Shown piece by piece: positions 1 through 7,124 of a stretch of DNA of 48,463 bases. The position numbers and the translations under genes are program-made. Within the stretch, counting starts at the first letter, position 1; every line of letters starts with the position of its first letter. Under the pieces are notes generated by a model. That model searched no databases. It saw only the letters and a program-made list of their open reading frames with translations, and was not told the DNA's origin. This DNA comes from Clostridium sp. (GTDB lineage Bacteria > Bacteroidota > Bacteroidia > Bacteroidales > Bacteroidaceae): the NCBI GenBank assembly GCA_023663705.1, contig JAMPGY010000019.1, forward strand, positions 1-48,463, read 5' to 3'.

Positions 1-1284
1 ACCGGAAACATTAAACAGACTCCCCTTTACGTGTTCCTTGTTTTCCTGACCGTTTACTCCTGCAGGAGCACCAACACAATAGAAATCGGGCCACTTGCCG
101 GCAGCAGCATAGGAGACTCCACCTTAATGTTGCCCATCGAAGACCAATACCCCTGCATGCAACTGGTGACAGAGGGAGCCATAAATCTGGAAATACCCGA
201 AGAACCGGAATACAGAGACTCGCTTATCAATACAAAAAGACGATATCTGCCCTTAGAAACCACAGAAGAATGCCTTATTGGACGAATCGACAAATTGGAG
301 ACCGACGGAACAGATATTTTTGTTTTCGACGAGACAAACAATCGTGCATTGAGATTTTCACAAGTCGACGGTCGTTTCCTGAATAAATTCGGATGCAAAG
401 GACGAGGCCCCGGTGAGTACACCTCGCTCACAGACATGGCCATAAACCGAAAAAACAAGGAGATTAGCCTGTTGGATTATCAAGGGCGCAAGCTATTGCA
501 TTTCAACTATGAAGGGAAATTGCTCAGAGAAACACCCCTCTATTACCTTTATAACAAAATGGAATATACGGGTGAGCATGTAGTGCTTCAGACAGCCTAC
601 AACGGAAATCCACACACACCGGCCATCAGCTTTAACTACCTTACCATGGCACAGCCCGACCAAACTCCACTCTTCGTGGGATTTCCCTATGCAAAATATT
701 TGGACGAATACTTTCGTCTCACCAACCAACATGCTTTCGTCACCCGCGACGACGAAGTTTTCTATAACCACGTGCTGTCCGACACCATTTGGCAGATAAA
801 AGACAACGGAGTATGCGAAGCCAAATTCATATACAAGTTTGCCGGAAGGGACAATCTATTCGATGAAAAAGATTTTCAACAGATAACGCACGATGAATAT
901 ACACAAAAGCAGGAGAACGTTATCCATTCCTTGGGAGAGTATACACTGACAAAAGATTTTCTTTATACAGAAATATCCGGAGGAATAAGACTGCTATACT
1001 GCATCCCCACGGGGCATTACATCATAGGAAAGCCCTATTTCAAACACTTTGCAGAAAGAAGTTACAATCGGCCACTGTTTATTTTCAACAAAACCTCTTT
1101 TGTCAATATCCTACAACCTTTTGATTTAATAAAAAGAAATCAGCAAGTGAAAAATATGTATAACAAAGAAGGATATGAGCTTTACTGTAAGAATCAGCTC
1201 ACCGAAGAAGAGCGCCAATTGCTCTCCACGATGACCGAGGAGGACAACCCCATCTTGGAGATAATCGACATCGAATCGTTCTGA
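1..1284 (+). CDS. Six-bladed beta-propeller lipoprotein, 5' partial
   Basis: The frame is open from the first base of the window. A GTG at 31 could serve as a start, but the open frame before it suggests that the true start lies outside. The N-terminus is hydrophobic and ends in VYSC, a plausible lipobox, so the product is probably an outer-membrane or periplasmic lipoprotein. The body has propeller-type repeats: GRIDKLETDGTDIFVFD, then DGRFLNKFGCKGRGPGEY, a signature of the Bacteroides six-bladed (DUF4934/TolB-like) family. The tail TEEDNPILEIIDI fits the DNPVL-type end of that family. The role is unknown; family members are thought to be surface or periplasmic binding proteins. The last 84 bases are repeated just downstream in a remnant ORF. 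Base composition is clearly lower in GC than the operon that follows. Confidence 0.8.
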   Translation, partial: TGNIKQTPLYVFLVFLTVYSCRSTNTIEIGPLAGSSIGDSTLMLPIEDQYPCMQLVTEGAINLEIPEEPEYRDSLINTKRRYLPLETTEECLIGRIDKLETDGTDIFVFDETNNRALRFSQVDGRFLNKFGCKGRGPGEYTSLTDMAINRKNKEISLLDYQGRKLLHFNYEGKLLRETPLYYLYNKMEYTGEHVVLQTAYNGNPHTPAISFNYLTMAQPDQTPLFVGFPYAKYLDEYFRLTNQHAFVTRDDEVFYNHVLSDTIWQIKDNGVCEAKFIYKFAGRDNLFDEKDFQQITHDEYTQKQENVIHSLGEYTLTKDFLYTEISGGIRLLYCIPTGHYIIGKPYFKHFAERSYNRPLFIFNKTSFVNILQPFDLIKRNQQVKNMYNKEGYELYCKNQLTEEERQLLSTMTEEDNPILEIIDIESF

Positions 1285-1435
1285 CAAACCAAATATGATT
1301 AAAGGAATCGTCACCGAGGAACAGTTCAACCACATGCTGGCCAACCAATACACCGAAGAGGAACGCCGGCTGCTCTCCACGATGACCGAGGAGGACAACC
1401 CCATACTGATGATAATGGACATCAAACCCTTCTGA
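1201..1435 (+). repeat. 84-bp imperfect direct repeat
   Basis: Copies lie at 1201-1284 and 1352-1435, 151 bp apart and in the same reading frame relative to the coding sequence. They match at 71 of 84 positions, with an unbroken core of about 32 bp over the LSTMTEEDNP codons. The first is the 3' end of the propeller gene and the second ends the remnant ORF. Confidence 0.85.
1295..1435 (+). pseudogene. C-terminal remnant of a second propeller paralogue
   Basis: A 46-codon frame starts at ATG 1295 (MIKGIVTEEQ) and ends at TGA 1433-1435. Its last 27 codons plus stop match the end of the preceding propeller gene, including the shared stretch LLSTMTEEDNPIL. Over 84 aligned bases I count 71 identities. 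No signal peptide or propeller blade remains. The simplest reading is that a tandem paralogue was lost by recombination, leaving its tail. It could be translated because it keeps a start and stop, but a function is not expected. Confidence 0.6.
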
Positions 1436-1519
1436 TAAAACAATACATCTACAGCCCCGGCCCGCGTGATTAAGGGACAGAGCGCGCCGGGGCTGCGGAC
1501 ATCAACCCCTTATTATTCT

Positions 1520-2470
1520 ATGAAACAAAAATTATCAGCACTTGCCGCAACCGTAATCGTGATGGCCGCCGCACTGTTTACCTGCATCACCTACTACAGA
1601 GACGCAGTGAACGAACGCGAGATAGAGATAGGCAGGCTGACCAACGCCGTGACCCGCCTGGAGGACAAACTGCTGAAACAGGTGGAAGCCATACGCTACA
1701 CGCTGCCGGACAGCATGACGCTGACCGACACACACAAGGTGGCCACCTTCCTGAAGGACATAGCCGCCGACGGACCACACCTGGTAATCTACATAGACCG
1801 GATGCAATGCGAGTCGTGCTGGCAGGCGGAGCTGCGCGGCATGCAGCACCACCTGAAGCACACCGGGGCGCTGCCCCGCCCGCTGATTATGGCCGCCAAC
1901 TACAACCTGCGCGAAGCACGGCTGCTGGCTCAACGCTGCGCCACAGACATACCCCTCTACCTCGTGAACGAAACAGAGGCACTGCAACACATCGGACGGC
2001 TGCGCAAGCCGTTCTACTTCGTGCTGGAGGAAGGAGGCACGGTGGCCTCGGTGTACTATCCCGACGAGCAGTCGGTGGAGAGCGACTCTATCTATTTCAA
2101 CACCGTGGCCCGCAAATACGGGCGTAGACCGGCTCTGCCGGTGGCCGCCAGCAGCGGGAATACCCCGAAGGGCGTGGCCTTTGAGCAGGAGAAGATAGAC
2201 ATAGGCGACATAGGGATGAGAAAACTGAAGGAGGTGGTGTTCCGGCTGACCAACAACAGCACGGAGACGTGTGAGGTGCACGACATACGCATGTCGTGCA
2301 CCTGCCTGATGCTGAAACAGATGCCGCAGTGTGTGCTGCCGGGCGAGACAGCCGAGATAAAAGTGAACTTCCTGTCGACCACCAAAGGGCGATTCACGCG
2401 CACACTGGAACTGACCCTGAGCACCAGCACCCTGCCCTGCACACTGACCATACAGGGCAACGTGGTGTAA
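1520..2470 (+). CDS. Membrane-anchored thioredoxin-like/DUF1573 protein
   Basis: The 316-aa product starts at ATG 1520; an upstream GTG at 1466 would place 18 polar residues before the membrane segment and is less likely. Residues about 5-25 form one transmembrane helix, followed by a short charged, coiled-coil-like stretch (about 30-58). A thioredoxin-like region follows (about 60-200) with a CESC motif at 97-100 after VIYIDRMQ, the usual beta-strand then CxxC placement. The C-terminal third is a DUF1573 domain (IDIGDIGMRKL, MSCTCLML, PGETAEIKVNF), an immunoglobulin-like fold common in Bacteroidetes envelope proteins. It is probably periplasmic and tethered to the inner membrane, possibly redox active. 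It opens a run of nine tightly spaced genes. The substrate is unknown. Confidence 0.75.
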   Translation: MKQKLSALAATVIVMAAALFTCITYYRDAVNEREIEIGRLTNAVTRLEDKLLKQVEAIRYTLPDSMTLTDTHKVATFLKDIAADGPHLVIYIDRMQCESCWQAELRGMQHHLKHTGALPRPLIMAANYNLREARLLAQRCATDIPLYLVNETEALQHIGRLRKPFYFVLEEGGTVASVYYPDEQSVESDSIYFNTVARKYGRRPALPVAASSGNTPKGVAFEQEKIDIGDIGMRKLKEVVFRLTNNSTETCEVHDIRMSCTCLMLKQMPQCVLPGETAEIKVNFLSTTKGRFTRTLELTLSTSTLPCTLTIQGNVV

Positions 2471-2501
2471 ACTCTCCCCGAAAAAGAAAGAACAGACGGA
2501 G

Positions 2502-3197
2502 ATGAAGCGCAGTACAAGGCGGCACATCGGCACGGCGGCCCTACTCGTGGCAGTGGTGGCGGCGGGAATCACACTCAGGGTGTTTGTGGGCGAGATATGC
2601 AGGGTGGACACCTGCAGCATGGAACCGGCCATACAGCCCACCGAGATTCTGGTGTTTGACAAGCTGACCTACGGCTGCCGCATGCCGGTACGCATGGCCG
2701 ACATACCGATAGTGAACGTGTTCACGTGGGTGCCGCCCCTGGAACGGGCCGACCGCCGGCAGGACTGGGGTTTCCGGCGCGGATGGGGACTGCGCGAGCC
2801 CCGCGTGGGCGACGTGGCCATCTTCCGCTCGCCCGAGAACCCGGACGTGCTGCTGGTGAAGCGCATCCACCGCATCGTGGAGCCGGGCACCGCACTGTCC
2901 ATCGACCGAATGAGGCAGACGGTGGAACAGGTGGCCATGGCGGAGCACGTGCCCATCGTGAGACGGCTGGGCAGGACGTATGTGGGCGGCAAGGCGGACA
3001 CGGTGTATGTGACGCGCACCCGATTCTACGACATGCGCGGCGACAACACGACGAACAGCTATGACAGTCGCCGCTTCGGCCTCGTCCCCGCCCACGACGT
3101 AGTGGGGCGCATGGGGATTGTGCTGTGGTCGTGGGACAGCGATGCACCCTGGTGGAACAAGGTGCGCTGGAGCCGGATGATGCACCCCGTGAAATGA
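2502..3197 (+). CDS. S26 family signal peptidase
   Basis: The 231-aa protein has an N-terminal transmembrane segment (about 10-29). The serine box lies in CSMEPAIQPTEILV (Ser39) and the lysine general base in VLLVKRIHRIV (Lys120). A third conserved box, MRGDNTTNSYDSR, is present near residue 178. These are the catalytic Ser/Lys pair and the structural boxes of type I signal peptidases, which cleave exported preproteins on the outer face of the inner membrane. Length is within the family range. It sits 31 bp after the thioredoxin/DUF1573 gene and 20 bp before a polytopic protein. A dedicated peptidase for substrates of this locus is possible, but a general role cannot be excluded. Confidence 0.85.
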   Translation: MKRSTRRHIGTAALLVAVVAAGITLRVFVGEICRVDTCSMEPAIQPTEILVFDKLTYGCRMPVRMADIPIVNVFTWVPPLERADRRQDWGFRRGWGLREPRVGDVAIFRSPENPDVLLVKRIHRIVEPGTALSIDRMRQTVEQVAMAEHVPIVRRLGRTYVGGKADTVYVTRTRFYDMRGDNTTNSYDSRRFGLVPAHDVVGRMGIVLWSWDSDAPWWNKVRWSRMMHPVK

Positions 3198-3217
3198 CAA
3201 AACCCTAAAGCGGACAG

Positions 3218-4786
3218 ATGGAGAAAGAGAACAAATACCTGATGACGGCACTCGCCGTGGCGCTGCTCACAGCCTGCGCCACGGCTGTCCTGTCCATGCG
3301 CGGAGGCCACGTGATGAACGGCGACTACGCCCTCTACGTGTGTCAGGCGCTGAAGTTGCCGGCCGGCGGGCAGTGGCAGCTCTACCGCGACATGCAGCAG
3401 ATGCTGGCGCTGTCCACCTACCGCAACTATTCGCCCGTGCTCTACCCTTGGGGACTGCCGCTGATGCTGGCCCTGCCCGCACAGGTATGGGGCATCCACT
3501 ACACGGTGTTCAAACTGCTGGTGTTCGCCTGTCTGCCTGCCGCACTGCTGCTGATATATAAGGACGCACGCACACGAGGCGACGCTGCCGCGGGTGCATG
3601 GGTGATGGTGCTCACCGCCCTGAGCACCGCCGTGGGGCTGGCCGCCGAGCTCGTCATCACCACGCTGCCCTACCTGTTCATGCTCACCCTGACGCTGACC
3701 CTCACCTACCAGCTGACACAGCCCGGCACACCGACAGGGCGCACAACCCCGAATACGGCCGGAACCACCGGCCTGCGCAGCCGGAGGATGACCGCCGCGC
3801 TGCTTGGCGCCGCGCTCTTCCTGACCGTGCAGATCCGCACGGAGGGCATACTGCTGCTGCCCGCAATGGGCATACACCTGGCCGCCAACCGCCGGCATCT
3901 GGCACCGCCCCAAGCCCCGGCACGCGAGCGGTGGCTGACGGCACTGACGCCCTACGGCGTATGCCTGGCGCTGGCACTGCTGACGCTGCCCCAGCTGCCC
4001 GTGGGCTATCTGGTGCACGCCGGCCACACCCGCACGGTGGATTTCAGCGTGACGGACACGGCGGCCTACTATCTGTCCGCCGTGCCCCGCTGCTGCCTGT
4101 CGTTCCTGCGACCGGCCGGCGAAACGGGACTGATGATTGGCCCCGAGAGGGCGGCACAGACCGCCTGGTGGATGGTGGCGCTCTTCTGGACTCCTGTGGC
4201 CGCTGGACTGCTGACAGCCCCTCGTCAGACCACGGCCGGCAAGGTGTATGTGGCGCTCCACCTGCTGATGCTGGCCGCATGGCCCTACCAGACGGAGCGC
4301 TATGCGGTGCCCCTGGTGCCCGCGGTGCTCTATTTCGGGGTGAAGGGCGTGCAGGCCCTGATGCCCGCACGGATGCCCCGCCGAGCCCTCGCCTCAGGCG
4401 GCGTGCTTCTCTTCGTGAGCTGCTGCCAGCTGATGGCCTGGGGCATGCGGATGGGGTCGCTCCGCAAGGACTACGATGCCCAGAACCTGAACGTGGAGGG
4501 AGAGAGCGCACAGGAGGTGCTCCGCTACCTGAACACCCGCACGCGCCCGCAGGACATCATAGCCTGCGGCGAGAGCCGCACCATATACCTCTACACGGGG
4601 CGCCTGTCGTGCAACCTGTCGCTGTCGGCCACCGACACGGCGGCCAAGGCCGACTGGTATGTGGTGTTCAAGCACCGCCACAACTATCTGCAGCACCGGC
4701 CGGAGGAACTGGCCGCACAGCCGCACGTCTTCCGCCCCGTGCTGGACAACAAGGATTTCACCGTGTATAAAATAACGAAGCCATGA
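3218..4786 (+). CDS. Polytopic GT-C-like (family 39 type) membrane protein
   Basis: The 522-aa protein has about ten hydrophobic segments and a soluble C-terminal domain of about 100 residues. After the first helix there is a short acidic loop motif, NGDYALYVCQAL, and then YPWGLPLM, an arrangement typical of lipid-phosphate-sugar-dependent GT-C glycosyltransferases of the ArnT/PMT type. The C-terminal part (about 425-522) contains ALYLNTRTRP-like and IYLYTGRL segments and resembles the periplasmic tail of such enzymes. Its stop overlaps the start of a GT2 gene by 4 bp, so a pair is likely in which the GT2 enzyme makes a polyprenyl-phosphate sugar and this protein uses it in the periplasm. The acceptor is unknown. 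Confidence 0.65.
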   Translation: MEKENKYLMTALAVALLTACATAVLSMRGGHVMNGDYALYVCQALKLPAGGQWQLYRDMQQMLALSTYRNYSPVLYPWGLPLMLALPAQVWGIHYTVFKLLVFACLPAALLLIYKDARTRGDAAAGAWVMVLTALSTAVGLAAELVITTLPYLFMLTLTLTLTYQLTQPGTPTGRTTPNTAGTTGLRSRRMTAALLGAALFLTVQIRTEGILLLPAMGIHLAANRRHLAPPQAPARERWLTALTPYGVCLALALLTLPQLPVGYLVHAGHTRTVDFSVTDTAAYYLSAVPRCCLSFLRPAGETGLMIGPERAAQTAWWMVALFWTPVAAGLLTAPRQTTAGKVYVALHLLMLAAWPYQTERYAVPLVPAVLYFGVKGVQALMPARMPRRALASGGVLLFVSCCQLMAWGMRMGSLRKDYDAQNLNVEGESAQEVLRYLNTRTRPQDIIACGESRTIYLYTGRLSCNLSLSATDTAAKADWYVVFKHRHNYLQHRPEELAAQPHVFRPVLDNKDFTVYKITKP

Positions 4787-5511
4787 CCCACACCCCACCG
4801 CCCCCCGAACTGTCCATCGTAATGCCCTGCCTCAACGAGGAGCGCACGCTGCCCGCCTGCATAGCCAAGGCACGCGCCTTTCTGGAGCGCACGGGCATAC
4901 GCGGGGAAATCGTGGTGGCCGACAACGGTTCGACCGACGGCTCGGCCGGTATTGCCCGGCGGCTGGCCGACCGCGTGGTGAACGTGGAACAGCGGGGCTA
5001 CGGCCACGCGCTCGACGGCGGCATACGGGCCGCACGGGGGCGCTACGTGGTGATGGGCGACGCCGACGACAGCTATGACTTCGGGGCGCTGGACGACTTT
5101 GTGAACCGACTCCGAGCCGGCGCCGATATGGTGATAGGCAACCGATTCGGCGGAGGCATACGCCGCAAGGCCATGCCCCTGCTGCACCGCTACGTGGGCA
5201 ACCCGCTGCTATCGACCACGGCGCGTCTGCTCTTCCACAACCGCATCAGCGACTACCACTGCGGGTTGCGCGCCTTCTCCAAGGCGGCCTACCTGCACAT
5301 CCGCCCGATGTGTGGCGGCATGGAGTTTGCCACCGAGATGATTGTGAAGGCGCTGCAGGGAAGGCTGCGCGTGGAGCAGACCGACGTGGTGCTCCACCCC
5401 GACGGGCGCGACCGCCCGTCGCACCTGCGCACCTGGCACGACGGATGCCGCCACCTGCGCCTGATGCTGAGACTTTACATGAACCCTTTCACCGCACACA
5501 ACGCCCTATGA
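4783..5511 (+). CDS. GT2 family glycosyltransferase (polyprenyl-phosphate type)
   Basis: The 242-aa GT-A fold protein begins ELSIVMPCLNEERTL, followed by VVADNGSTDGSA and GRYVVMGDADDSYDF, the DxD-like metal and nucleotide-sugar site. Later motifs NRISDYHCGLRAFSK and MEFATEMIVKAL are typical of dolichol- or undecaprenyl-phosphate mannosyl/glucosyl transferases of the DPM1-like subgroup. There is no C-terminal membrane domain, so it should act on the cytoplasmic side of the inner membrane. It overlaps the upstream GT-C-like gene by 4 bp (ATGA) and the next lipoprotein gene by 4 bp, which indicates translational coupling. The sugar donor cannot be read from the sequence. Confidence 0.85.
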   Translation: MTHTPPPPELSIVMPCLNEERTLPACIAKARAFLERTGIRGEIVVADNGSTDGSAGIARRLADRVVNVEQRGYGHALDGGIRAARGRYVVMGDADDSYDFGALDDFVNRLRAGADMVIGNRFGGGIRRKAMPLLHRYVGNPLLSTTARLLFHNRISDYHCGLRAFSKAAYLHIRPMCGGMEFATEMIVKALQGRLRVEQTDVVLHPDGRDRPSHLRTWHDGCRHLRLMLRLYMNPFTAHNAL

Positions 5512-5963
5512 GAATACCCCACGCCGCAGCCTCAAGAAGATCCGCATCACACACGGCCGCACAGACCATCCTGCTGGCAGCTGCACTGGCAGCCACCGCA
5601 CTGACCACCGCCTGCCGACCGGCCGGAAACACCGCCACAGCGCCCCAAACGACCACCGCCGTGGCCGAGACGGACAGCGTGGACCTGGGCACGCTGGAAC
5701 CGGGCACCGCACGCACGGCCACCTACCGCATACGCAACACCGGCAGCCACCCGCTGCGGATTGCCGAGGTGCTCACCTCGTGCGACTGCACACAGGCTGA
5801 CTTCGACACCGGCGAGACAGCGCCGGGGGCCACCGCCACCGTGAGACTGACCTACCGCGCGGAGGCCTTTGCCGGCTATGTGTATCGCACAGCCGAGGTG
5901 AATGCCAACACGGACGGGCCCATCGCCCTGACACTGACCGCCACCGTGGCGGACAACGAATAA
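5508..5963 (+). CDS. DUF1573 lipoprotein
   Basis: The 151-aa product starts at ATG 5508, overlapping the stop of the GT2 gene. A signal peptide of about 35 residues ends in the lipobox LTTAC. The mature part is almost entirely one DUF1573 domain: VDLGTLEPGTARTATYRI, then LTSCDCTQADF and APGATATVRLTYRA. The SCDC motif matches the SCTC motif of the DUF1573 domain in the gene at 1520. An envelope location is expected; the molecular function of the family is not established. Two DUF1573 proteins bracketing a peptidase and two glycosyltransferases suggest a common extracytoplasmic task. Confidence 0.8.
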   Translation: MRIPHAAASRRSASHTAAQTILLAAALAATALTTACRPAGNTATAPQTTTAVAETDSVDLGTLEPGTARTATYRIRNTGSHPLRIAEVLTSCDCTQADFDTGETAPGATATVRLTYRAEAFAGYVYRTAEVNANTDGPIALTLTATVADNE

Positions 5964-5969
5964 TCCCGC

Positions 5970-5990
5970 CGGACGGCCTGCAGCCGTCCG
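5970..5990 (+). terminator. Intercistronic hairpin
   Basis: A perfect 8-bp stem (cggacggc / gccgtccg) with a 5-nt loop lies between the DUF1573 lipoprotein and the efflux adaptor. There is no following T-run, so it is more likely an mRNA-stability or partial attenuation element than a full terminator. Confidence 0.4.
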
Positions 5991-6011
5991 CGGGGAAAGA
6001 ACCAACTTAGG

Positions 6012-7109
6012 ATGAATCAGAAGAAGATGACGAGAAGAACGAAAATGAAAACAACCTGCCTGCTGACAGCGGCACTGGCCGCCGCACTGACCGCCTGCAA
6101 ACCGACAGACGGCCCGGAGGAATCCACCACAGCACAAGTACAGACGGAACCGGACAAACGCCCCACCGTGGAGACCATCGTGCTGCAACGGGGCAACTTT
6201 GCACGCGAGATACTGAGCAACGGCACGCTCGCCTCCATACGGCGCGCCGACCTGCGCTGGGGAGCATCGGGCATCATACGCCACATCTACGTGAAAAACG
6301 GGCAGCACGTGAGCGCCGGACAGGTGCTGGCCGAAGTGGATAAGGAACGCCTGAATATGGCGCTGATGCAGGCCGCCGACAGCAGGCAGCGCGCCCACCT
6401 GGAGATGCAGGACTTCCTCATCGGACAGGGATACCGGCTGGCCGACTCGCTCAACGTGCCGGAGAAGACGCTGGAACTGGCACGCATGAAGAGCGGCTAC
6501 GGACAGGCCTGCATCGCCTACGAAACGGCACGCATGGCGCTGCAGGAGGCCACGCTGAAGGCCCCGTTCGCCGGCACGGTGGCCAACCTGACGGCACGCC
6601 CCCACAACCAGGCCGGAGGGGGTGAGGTGCTGTGCACGCTGCTGGACAACAGCAGCATGGAAGTGACCTTCCCCGTGATGGAACACGAGGTGAGAGCCAT
6701 CAGCACGGGCGACACCGTGCAGGTGACGCTCTACACCGACGGCGACAGCACCACGCCGGGGCACATAACGGCCGTGAACCCCATGGTGGCCGACAACGGA
6801 CTGGCCGCAGTGACGGCGGTGATGGATCACACGCCCCGCCAGTGGTTCGACGGCATGAAGGTGAGGGTGAGCCTGCGGCAGAGCACACCGGGCATGCTGG
6901 TGGTGCCCAAGGAAGCCGTGGTGATGCGCGACGGACGCCGCGTAGTGTTCACCGTGAGGAACGGACTGGCCTACTGGAATTACGTGACGCTGGGACAGGA
7001 GAACAGTTTCAGCCACACCGTGAGCAAGGGGCTGAAAGAAGGCGACAGCGTGATTGTGAGCGGCAACCAGAATCTGGCCCACTTCTCGCCCATCCTCATC
7101 AAACCTTAA
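6012..7109 (+). CDS. RND efflux periplasmic adaptor (membrane fusion) lipoprotein
   Basis: The 365-aa protein has a signal peptide ending in LTAC, so it is a lipid-anchored adaptor. ATG codons at 6012, 6030 and 6045 are in frame; the last gives the shortest signal peptide. Domains in order: a barrel-sandwich half with IYVKNGQHVSAGQVLAEVD (about 95-115), a helical hairpin (about 118-175), the second barrel-sandwich half with LKAPFAGTVANLTARPHNQAG (split about 180-200), a beta-barrel and a membrane-proximal domain ending in LKEGDSVIVSGNQNLAHFSP. It connects the RND pump to the outer-membrane channel. It is the only adaptor for the two RND permeases that follow. Confidence 0.9.
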   Translation: MNQKKMTRRTKMKTTCLLTAALAAALTACKPTDGPEESTTAQVQTEPDKRPTVETIVLQRGNFAREILSNGTLASIRRADLRWGASGIIRHIYVKNGQHVSAGQVLAEVDKERLNMALMQAADSRQRAHLEMQDFLIGQGYRLADSLNVPEKTLELARMKSGYGQACIAYETARMALQEATLKAPFAGTVANLTARPHNQAGGGEVLCTLLDNSSMEVTFPVMEHEVRAISTGDTVQVTLYTDGDSTTPGHITAVNPMVADNGLAAVTAVMDHTPRQWFDGMKVRVSLRQSTPGMLVVPKEAVVMRDGRRVVFTVRNGLAYWNYVTLGQENSFSHTVSKGLKEGDSVIVSGNQNLAHFSPILIKP

Positions 7110-7124
7110 TCCCCCACCTGCGCC

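Noticed and set aside
1535-2662. Long antisense frame opposite the DUF1573 and peptidase genes
   Set aside because: It is a by-product of high GC; the opposite strand has clear domains and the antisense translation is rich in His, Gln and Arg without motifs.
5547-7082. 511-codon antisense frame opposite the DUF1573 lipoprotein and efflux adaptor genes
   Set aside because: The plus strand encodes two recognisable proteins with lipoboxes; the antisense product is low-complexity His/Gly/Val-rich.
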